DNA of 64,000 nucleotides from Aldehydirespirator sp965248735. GTDB lineage: Bacteria > Actinomycetota > Acidimicrobiia > Acidimicrobiales > Aldehydirespiratoraceae. The stretch spans positions 2,728,001-2,792,000 of the forward strand of contig OZ252146.1 of the NCBI GenBank assembly GCA_965248735.1. Reading direction: 5' to 3'. Shown piece after piece: positions 55,422 to 62,043 of the stretch; the stretch's first letter is position 1, and the number at the start of each line of letters is the position of its first letter. Below the pieces are notes generated by a model. That model saw only the letters and a program-made list of their open reading frames with translations. It had not been told where the DNA came from and ran no database searches. The translations under genes were made by a program, and so were the position numbers.

Positions 55422-55580
55422 CTATACGGAATGGTGCCCACGAGAGCGGGTGCCGCAGCCGTCGGTGACGGCCAGCATGACCTTCTCGAACCGCGCCGGG
55501 ATGGACACGTCGGCATCCATCTCCTCGCGAGAGGGCGTCCGCTCCGGATTGCGGCGATCAGATCGTTTCAGGCTTGTCAT
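55422..55580 (-). CDS. 52-residue ORF cut by repeat B
   Basis: ATG 55580 has a good GGGAGG site and the frame reads TSLKRSDRRNPERTPSREEM, then VSIPARFEKVMLAVTDGCGT and a stop inside the repeat. Looks like the N terminus of a mobile-element protein; family not recognised. The same C-terminal coding (RSRGHHS-stop) occurs in the left repeat copy. Confidence 0.4.
   Translation of the reverse strand: MTSLKRSDRRNPERTPSREEMDADVSIPARFEKVMLAVTDGCGTRSRGHHSV
55423..55479 (+). repeat. 57-bp direct repeat B, right copy
   Basis: Partner of 51569-51625, same orientation, four mismatches. Lies 20 bp upstream of the SbcD-like start. 55581-55972 to its right contains no supportable gene. Confidence 0.92.
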
Positions 55581-55972
55581 CGGTGGAACCTCCCAGTTCT
55601 TCGAGCCGTGTCCGGGCTAGAGGTTCGAGCCGTCGAGACTGTACCCACACCGTTCGGCGGAGGCCAAGGCTGACATGCCGCTCGCTGATGACCCGAGCTA
55701 GATCAGCGATGGTGCGCGCCGGGCGCGCCCCCTGGCCTCAGGTTTGGCACCATCCCGTACAATCCCCCATACGTGCGCGGACCCTGAACGTCGTACACGA
55801 TATGGCACAAGGTCAGAGCATCGCAGAGCGCCGTGCTGCGGCTGGGACCGCTGATCGCCGCCATCCAAAACGCGGCGCCGTTCCTCGATGACTTGGATTC
55901 GTCCACACCATCGCCGCAGACGCCGTCCCTAGTGATCGGCATACCCCGGTCCTCGCGCCGTTGCTGTCAGCG

Positions 55973-56040
55973 TGGCGTGTGGGTGCCCCAAATATGGTCG
56001 TGCGCGCTGACAGGCATGATGCGCTTGCATCCTGGGGATC
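55973..56040 (-). repeat. Repeat A, inverted copy
   Basis: Reverse complement resembles 51505-51567 (GGATGC...GCGCATCATGCC..GTCAGCGC...). It directly precedes the start of an integrase-core N terminus, so repeat A is probably the left end of that element. Confidence 0.7.
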
Positions 56041-56251
56041 CATGTGTCGCGTTCTGTACCGGTTGCTCGGGTCGTTGGCGCGCTTGGCTGTGCGCTCGGG
56101 ACGCTCGAAGGACCTAGAGATCATTGTGCTTCGCCACCCACTCGCAGTCCTGTGCCAGCAGAACCACCGGCCAGCGCTCGCCGACGAGGACCGGGCCCTG
56201 CTCGGCGCGGTCGCGGCAGCCTTGCCCCGACGGCAGCGAGCTTGTGGGTGA
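56041..56251 (+). pseudogene. N-terminal fragment of an integrase-core (DDE) transposase
   Basis: Begins MCRVLYRLLGSLARLAVRSG, then RSKDLEIIVLRHPLAVLCQQ, HRPALADEDRALLGAVAAAL and PRRQRA, the typical N terminus of actinobacterial integrase-core transposases (D(L/I)EI(L/I)VLRHQLAVL). It breaks off at 56251 with no catalytic core. 56252-56613 then holds another repeat A copy and no gene. Confidence 0.8.
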
Positions 56252-56335
56252 CGGAAACTCGGCCGTGGTCGTTGACGTGCCGCGATGCGGGCCGATGCTG
56301 AGTCCTCGTGTACCGAATCTCGTACCGATTCCTGG

Positions 56336-56397
56336 TCCCAGGATGGAGCGCGAAACCCCTGGTCAGCGCCCACGACCGAATTATGGGCACCCACAGG
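56336..56397 (+). repeat. Repeat A, third copy
   Basis: CCAGGATGGAGCGCG... CTGGTCAGCGC and GGGCACCCACAGG are shared with 51505-51567, same orientation. Confidence 0.7.
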
Positions 56398-56613
56398 CCG
56401 TCGAGCCCGAGATCGCGGAGTTGGTCCTGTTCTTGCAGAATGGGGCGCCATCATCGACGAAGCCGACTGCCGCCGTTACGTGATCGACGGGGTGGAGTCG
56501 CTGCAGCCGAACCAACAGCGGATAGCGGGCGAATCGGTGCGCCTAGGGCGAAACTTCCGATGGTCAGCGCTTTCGGTCCGGTACAGTTAGCGTTTCGTGA
56601 CTGGAGCCCAATC

Positions 56614-56826
56614 ATGCAGCGCACTCCCGTAGACTCAACCAATCTCGCATCAGTAGGGCATGACGCCGACACCAAGACGCTTGAAGTCGAGTTTCACGGG
56701 GGCAGGGTGTATCAATATGAGGATGTACCCGAGAGCGCCTACCATGCTCTCATGAGTGCCGATTCGAAAGGGTCACACTTCCAACGGCACATTCGAGACA
56801 GATTTCGTACAACCAGGATCCAGTAA
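56614..56826 (+). CDS. KTSC-domain protein
   Basis: 70 residues: STNLASVGHDADTKTLEVEF, GGRVYQYEDVPESAYHALM, SADSKGSHFQRHIRDRF. This matches the KTSC domain (named for Lys tRNA synthetase C-terminal-like association), a small beta-rich domain common in phages and islands with presumed nucleic-acid binding. The stop lies six bases before the OLD-family gene, so the pair is likely co-transcribed. Confidence 0.85.
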   Translation: MQRTPVDSTNLASVGHDADTKTLEVEFHGGRVYQYEDVPESAYHALMSADSKGSHFQRHIRDRFRTTRIQ

Positions 56827-56832
56827 CGCCAC

Positions 56833-58800
56833 ATGCGAGTCCGATCATTGCGTGTCAAGAACTACCGCTCCATTCTCGACGAGGAGGTCACGCTTGGTTC
56901 CCTAACGGCCCTGGTTGGCAGGAATGGATCGGGGAAGTCCGCATTTCTGAATGCACTTGACCTTTTCTATAATCCCACTACGCAACTCGCTGCCGCAGAC
57001 TTCTACTCCGAGAATTCAGATGAGCCCATTGAGATCACAGTAACATACGATTCCCTCAGTAGTGACGAGCAGAACGATTTTGCGAAATATCTTAAGGATG
57101 GCACTTTGGCAGTCGTAGGGGTGTTTACTTTTGATTCAGGTAAGACAGCCGTCACTTACCACGGACACCGCCTGCAGCATCCAGCTTTTGCGAAGATCAG
57201 AGAACACACCAACAAGAGAATATTGAGCAGTGAATACAACAAGCTCCGTGACAGCTCTACCTACTCCGAACTCCCCAAAGCGAGTCGCGCTGACGAGGCC
57301 CAGGAGCATATGGAGAATTGGGAACTTGAACACCCAGAATCTTGCGAGCCAGGACGCGATGAAGGGCAGTTCTTCGGCTGGACTAACGTCGGACAGGGCT
57401 ATCTCCGTCGGCGTACGCAACTAATTCGCGTCCCTGCGGTTCGTGATGCGGGCGATGAGGCAACGGAAGGAAGAGGCTCTGCGATCAGCGAGATTATGAA
57501 TCTTGTCGTCCGAAAGGTGCTGGCAGGTCATCCCGCGATCGCTGAGCTTAGGGAACGAACAAGCAGGGAATTCTCGGAAATCATGAACGATAGCGCCCGT
57601 CCACAACTGGACGCACTTGGGAGTGATCTCACTCAAATCTTGAGTTCATTCGTGCCGGACGCTTCAGTGGCCTTAGCCTGGCGTCAGTTGCCTGAACTTG
57701 AGATTGGCGATCCACAGACTAATGTTCGCCTTCACGAAGACGGATACACAGCGACCGTTACTCGAACCGGTCACGGGCTGCAGCGCGCTTTCATATTTGC
57801 ACTCTTGCAACACCTCTCGGCAGTCCGACGATCTGATGATGAGACAGAGACTGAGGCCCCAACGGCCACAGACGGGCAACCGCCAGCTAAAAGTGCATCG
57901 ACGACGCCCGACCTTCTCCTCGCAATCGAAGAGCCGGAACTCTACCAGCATCCAAGTCGGCAACGGCACCTGGCTGAGGTATTGCAGCGCCTCTCACAAG
58001 GAGACATTGCCGGCGTTGCGGCCAGCACTCAAGTTCTCTACACAACCCATTCTCCGCTGTTCGTGGGTTTGGACAGATTCGACGATGTTCGCGTCCTGCG
58101 AAAGCGGAAGACCATCCAAGGCAAACCGAAGACAACCACCGTAGAGGCCACGACAATGGAGGCGGTAGCGCAACGTTTGCAAGCCGCCTCTGCAACGAAC
58201 AGTGCATACAGTGCCGCAACATTGAGACCCCGCCTCCAAGCAGTGATGACTCCCGTGGTGAATGAAGGCTTTTTTGCTGACGTTGTCGTTCTGGTAGAGG
58301 GTGAAGGAGATCGCGCCGCAATCCTAGGTGCGGCGCGTGCAATGGAATACGATCTCGACGCGGAGGGTGTTGCCGTTATTCCGTGTCTCGGCAAAAATAA
58401 TCTAGACCGCCCCTTGATCATCTTCCGCAGCCTCAGCATTCCGAGCTATGTTGTGTGGGACGGAGACAAGGGAAAAGACGGTGCGGCAGCATCGTCAAAT
58501 CTTCGTCTGCTGCGCATCCTTGGTAAAGACGAAATCGATTGGCCGGATCACATCGATGGGACATCCGCCTGCTTCGACACGAATCTAGAGGACACGCTGG
58601 AGAGAGAAACCGAAACGCAGATATTCGGGCAAACCCTACGTGAAGCGCAGGATGAATTTGGTTTGTCTCGCACGGATGCTCGAAAGAATGCACTCGTGAT
58701 TCAGCGAATCGTCGAACGCTCAATCTCGCAGAGTGCAGGTAGCGAGACGCTAATGTCGATTGTGAGACATATCATGGACCTCAAGAGGGGCTTGGCTTAG
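56833..58800 (+). CDS. OLD-family ATP-dependent nuclease (AAA + TOPRIM)
   Basis: 655 residues. N-terminal ABC-type ATPase MRVRSLRVKNYRSILDEEV with Walker A GRNGSGKS (29-36), a Walker B/D-loop region LLLAIEEPELYQHPSRQRHL followed by TTHSPLFV, and a C-terminal TOPRIM domain with VLVEGEGDRAAI (Glu ~491) and YVVWDGDKGKDG (DxD ~541). This is the overcoming-lysogenization-defect nuclease architecture used in phage defence. No UvrD-like GajB, reverse transcriptase or retron follows, so it is a class 1 (stand-alone) OLD. Base composition is clearly lower in GC than the surroundings, indicating recent transfer. Confidence 0.92.
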   Translation: MRVRSLRVKNYRSILDEEVTLGSLTALVGRNGSGKSAFLNALDLFYNPTTQLAAADFYSENSDEPIEITVTYDSLSSDEQNDFAKYLKDGTLAVVGVFTFDSGKTAVTYHGHRLQHPAFAKIREHTNKRILSSEYNKLRDSSTYSELPKASRADEAQEHMENWELEHPESCEPGRDEGQFFGWTNVGQGYLRRRTQLIRVPAVRDAGDEATEGRGSAISEIMNLVVRKVLAGHPAIAELRERTSREFSEIMNDSARPQLDALGSDLTQILSSFVPDASVALAWRQLPELEIGDPQTNVRLHEDGYTATVTRTGHGLQRAFIFALLQHLSAVRRSDDETETEAPTATDGQPPAKSASTTPDLLLAIEEPELYQHPSRQRHLAEVLQRLSQGDIAGVAASTQVLYTTHSPLFVGLDRFDDVRVLRKRKTIQGKPKTTTVEATTMEAVAQRLQAASATNSAYSAATLRPRLQAVMTPVVNEGFFADVVVLVEGEGDRAAILGAARAMEYDLDAEGVAVIPCLGKNNLDRPLIIFRSLSIPSYVVWDGDKGKDGAAASSNLRLLRILGKDEIDWPDHIDGTSACFDTNLEDTLERETETQIFGQTLREAQDEFGLSRTDARKNALVIQRIVERSISQSAGSETLMSIVRHIMDLKRGLA

Positions 58801-58872
58801 GAGTTTGAACCTCACCGGGTATTGCGCAGGCTGTGGTGTGCCCTGTGTTTCGCGCGGTCGGGTTGTTTGATC

Positions 58873-59178
58873 TCAGGCGGTGGTGGCGTGGCGGATCTCG
58901 TATTCGACGGGCGTGAGCATGCCGAGCGACGAGTGCCGCCGTTGCCGGTTGTGGAAGATCTCAAGGTACTCGAAGATGGCGTTGGACAGTTCCAGACGGG
59001 TTCTCCAGCGGCGCCGGTTGAGCAGCTCGACTTGCATGCGGGCCCAGAACGCTTCGATGACGGCAGTATCGAAGCAGTCCCCGACTGAGCCCATTGATGC
59101 CGCGAGCCCGGCATCTCGGGCCCGTTGTGTGAACGCCCAGGAGGTGAACTGGCCGGATTCAATCGGTCGTCGCAACAC
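58873..59178 (-). pseudogene. IS3-family orfB, 5'-truncated
   Basis: RRPIESGQFTSWAFTQRARD, GLAASMGSVGDCFDTAVIEA, FWARMQVELLNRRRWRTRLE and RRHSSLGMLTPVEYEIR form the rve-domain C terminus including the catalytic Asp and Glu regions. The upstream half is missing or replaced by unrelated sequence after 59178. The 3' flank (58804-58830) has a CCTCACCGGGTATTGCGCAG terminal-repeat-like block. 59179-59430 holds nothing supportable. Confidence 0.88.
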
Positions 59179-59430
59179 CGGGTTGTTGGAGGGAGCGTAG
59201 GTGCTCGTCGAGGGCGTTGGTGGCCAGCGACGCCTGAGGGCGTGAGTCGGGGGCTCAGGCGGGCTTGGGCCTGCGAGCCCAGCGCAGGACCACTTGGGGA
59301 CCCATGACGCGGGGACGCCGCCAGCGTTAACGACTGTGCTGGGGTATGGGCTCAGCTGGTCGTCCTGTTGGTCCTGTTGGGGGGCCTCGTCGGCCAGCAT
59401 GGGTTCAACCTAGCGCGAGTAGAGCTCCTA

Positions 59431-59879
59431 CTAGAAGGCTGGCGGAGACGAGGTGGCGATTACCTGGATGGTGACGAGACGCCGTGCGCTGTTGACGGCT
59501 GCCTCGTTGCGTGTGCGGTGGTCGTTGTGGACGGCGATGAGGTGGTCGAGCAAGGCACGGTGGCCGTCGTTGCGGTTGGAGTAGCTGTCGGTGAGTTTGT
59601 TGATGTCGGGGCCGTCGAGCCATTCGGCGGCCGCCGTGTAGACGCCGTACCAGCACACTCCGTTGGCCAGGGCTAGCAGGATGGCGAAGACGCCGGTGGC
59701 GACGACCTGGCCGGAGGTCGCGTCGGCTGTGGGGGACGCGACCACGGCGCTGATGAGGGCTCCGACAGTGATCGCGGCGCCGCCGAGAATGGCCGAGCGG
59801 TGTTGTTGGCCAAGCGGGTGTCCTGTTTGCGGCGCAGTTCGATGGCTTGGCGCAGAATCTCCTGCCGGGTATCGATCAC
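59431..59879 (-). pseudogene. Two-TM small membrane protein, apparent frameshift
   Basis: ATG 59879 reads MIDTRQEILRQAIELRRKQD in one frame; a one-base shift near 59805 continues as QHRSAILGGAAITVGALISA and GVFAILLALANGVCWYGVYT (two hydrophobic helices), then a soluble tail LTDSYSNRNDGHRALLDHLI. A short helix, two membrane segments and a charged tail resemble 2TM effector proteins of bacterial defence systems, but no cyclase or sensor is adjacent, so this is only a comparison. The shift may be real decay or a sequence error. Confidence 0.5.
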
Positions 59880-60265
59880 GGGTTCTATGAAAGCACGGTT
59901 TCCGCCGGCTGCAAGTCAGACGGGATCGGCGCCGGTGCCGTGACTTGGCCACAGCTGCGATGAACTTGGTGTTAAAGAGGTTTGTCGGCCTCCGCCGGGG
60001 CCGTTTTCGGCGTTGGTGGACTTCCGCTTGGTGATCTCACATATGGGGAACTACAGGACCTTTGGGCCGAGCCTGAGGCTGACGACAGAAGACGACGCCG
60101 ATCCTCGACTGGGGTCTTGCGCACGTCCGTGCGTAAGGGTTTTGGCCGGGCGCCGGTGCTTGTGCCGGTCAGTGTCGGTGGTGAAAGCGGCTCAGGACAC
60201 ATGGGCAGCGAAGTCGAGCGATGCCTTGACCGTCGTCGATGTGGTGGGCGACTAAAGTTGGGCGC

Positions 60266-60997
60266 ATGATTCCTGACCACCGTGACATCGCGCGGATGAT
60301 GCAGATGGTGGAGCAGCTGCAGCCGAACCTCGGGGCCTTCGCGGGGTTGAACGAAGCGACCGCGGCGAGCCGTGAGGCCTTCGCGGGCATCGAGAGGATG
60401 ATGGATGTGACCGCGGCCGCGAACCGCTTCGCGGGCATCGAGAGGATGATGGATGTGACCGCGGCCGCGAACCGCTTCGCGGGCATCGAGAGGATGGTGG
60501 AGCAGCTGCAGCCGAGCCGTGAGGCCTTCGCGGGCATCGAGAGGATGGTGGAGCAGCTGCGGCCGAACCTCGGGGCCTTCGCGGGGTTGAACGAAGCGAC
60601 CGCGGCGAGCCGTGAGGCCTTCGCGGGGCTAGAGGGTCCTGTCCACGCGGCGGACTCGACAGACGCCGTCGCTCCCCCGTTGTCACCAGCGGATCAGGAG
60701 GACGTCCCCGAGGGAGTGCTTGAAGCCGTGACGGGGGAGCTGTTGACGCGACTGAGGACCTGGTGCGATCTTTGTGACCTACTCGCGGGTATCGAGGGCT
60801 TGGAGGTGGCGCGGCTCGAAGTGGCCCGGCAGATCGACGAGTGTCTCAGCAGCGTGGCGAGGACCGCTGACTCTGACGGGGCCTGCTGGGGTTGTGGAGA
60901 AGCGACGTTGATGTTCTCTGGTGTGACCTGCGCAGAATGTGCGGTCCGTGTCGCCCAGATGATGTTGGCGACGGTGTTCTTGGCCGAAGGGCTCTAG
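60266..60997 (+). CDS. Repeat protein with C-terminal zinc-ribbon-like end
   Basis: 243 residues. Residues 10-125 consist of short helical repeats built from EAFAGIERM, VEQLQP, DVTAAANRF and AFAGLNEATAASR modules, some duplicated exactly at DNA level. A spacer rich in Pro and Asp follows, then a helical segment and CWGC...CAEC near the C terminus, which could bind zinc. No family recognised. Repeated modules might form a rod or coiled coil. 59880-60265 upstream contains no supportable gene. Confidence 0.65.
   Translation: MIPDHRDIARMMQMVEQLQPNLGAFAGLNEATAASREAFAGIERMMDVTAAANRFAGIERMMDVTAAANRFAGIERMVEQLQPSREAFAGIERMVEQLRPNLGAFAGLNEATAASREAFAGLEGPVHAADSTDAVAPPLSPADQEDVPEGVLEAVTGELLTRLRTWCDLCDLLAGIEGLEVARLEVARQIDECLSSVARTADSDGACWGCGEATLMFSGVTCAECAVRVAQMMLATVFLAEGL
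60377..60565. repeat. Tandem modules in the repeat-protein gene
   Basis: Blocks such as CGCGGGCATCGAGAGGATGA with the following GATGTGACCGCGGCCGCGAA recur at ~54-bp spacing (60387, 60441, 60495), so the protein repeats reflect recent DNA duplication. Confidence 0.85.
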
Positions 60998-61309
60998 AGC
61001 TAAGACTTGAAGACGAGTTTGGTGTCAGGGCGTCTTGCTTGTCGTTCTGCCGGCGGGCGACGTCGAGGATCACCTCGGGCGTGTCGTCGCTGCCGGGGGC
61101 TCCGTCGGGCATTGGTTGACCTCCTTTGGTTCTTCTGCCTACACAGATGGCAGCTTCGGCAAATAGAACGAGCGGAACATTCGGGGCCTCTCCCCGCCGA
61201 AGGCGAGGTCGCGGTCCGGGGGGCGTGTGGGTCGACGTTGACGATAATCGCTGGGGCGTTTGGCAGGTGCCTCCCCCTGTTGACCGGTCACCTTGATTAG
61301 GAGGTAGCC

Positions 61310-61642
61310 ATGTCAATTATGGAAAAGCAGCGTGCTGGGCCGGTGTTGGCGCCGGGCCGGTCGCGAAGATCGTTCACGGCTGAGTTCAAGGCTGATGCGG
61401 TGTCGTTGGTGCTCGATGAGGGCCGTTCGATCGCGTCGTTGGCGCGCAGTTTGGGGATCGGGGCGACGAATCTGGGCAACTGGGTGCGCCAGGCGCGTGT
61501 CGACCGCGGCGAGCGCGATGGAGTGACGACCAGCGAGCGGGCCGAGCTGGCCGAGCTGCGTCGGGAGAACTTTCGGTTGCGCCAGGAGCGTGAGCTGCTC
61601 AAACGAGCGACGGCCTTTTGGGTGAGGGAGTTGGGACAGTGA
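61310..61642 (+). CDS. IS3-family transposase orfA
   Basis: 110 residues: RRSFTAEFKADAVSLVLDEG, RSIASLARSLGIGATNLGNW and a leucine-zipper-like tail LAELRRENFRLRQERELLKR, the helix-turn-helix subunit of IS3 elements. GGAGGT lies seven bases before the ATG. The stop overlaps orfB as GTGA. Spacer 60998-61309 has no gene; the IS left end may be the TGACCGGTCACC block near 61281. Confidence 0.93.
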   Translation: MSIMEKQRAGPVLAPGRSRRSFTAEFKADAVSLVLDEGRSIASLARSLGIGATNLGNWVRQARVDRGERDGVTTSERAELAELRRENFRLRQERELLKRATAFWVRELGQ

Positions 61643-62043
61643 CCCGTTACCGGTGGGTGGCTGCCCGAAAGGCCGAGGGATTCCCGACCACGCTGTGCTG
61701 TGAGGCAGCCCGAGTGAGCCGTCAGGCGTTCTATGACTGGCGCGCCAAGCACGCCGCGGGTCCCAGCGAGCGTGATCTCGCCGAGGCGGACCTCCTCGGG
61801 GCGATCCGCGGGGTGCATGCCGGCTCGGGCGGCGCTTATGGGTCGCCGAGGGTGACCGCGCAGCTGCGCGCCGCAGGGCGTGTGGTGAACCGCAAACGCG
61901 TCGAGCGGCTCATGAGAGTCCACCAGATAGCGGGGATCCGCCGGCGGCGTCCCAAGCGCACCACCATCCCAGCCCGCACGGCTGTGACGCTCCCGGACCT
62001 GCTGGGACGGGACTTCGCGCCAGGGGCCCCCGATCGGGCGTGG
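61639..62043 (+). pseudogene. IS3-family orfB, interrupted by a group II intron
   Basis: GTG 61639 forms a GTGA overlap with orfA. The frame reads TRYRWVAARKAEGFPTTLCC, RVSRQAFYDWRAKHA, GSGGAYGSPRVTAQLRAAGR and VVNRKRVERLMRVHQIAGIR (HTH_21), then DLLGRDFAPGAPDRAW. The transposase homology ends at about 62043, where the next codons (ERHEAFLN...) match group II intron 5' sequence, not the rve domain. If the intron splices, orfB could be restored from the 3' exon beyond the window. Confidence 0.85.

Noticed and set aside
56833..58800. Gabija, retron or PARIS system based on the OLD-like ATPase
   Set aside because: No GajB-type helicase, reverse transcriptase with msr/msd, or AriB partner is adjacent; only a KTSC gene precedes it.
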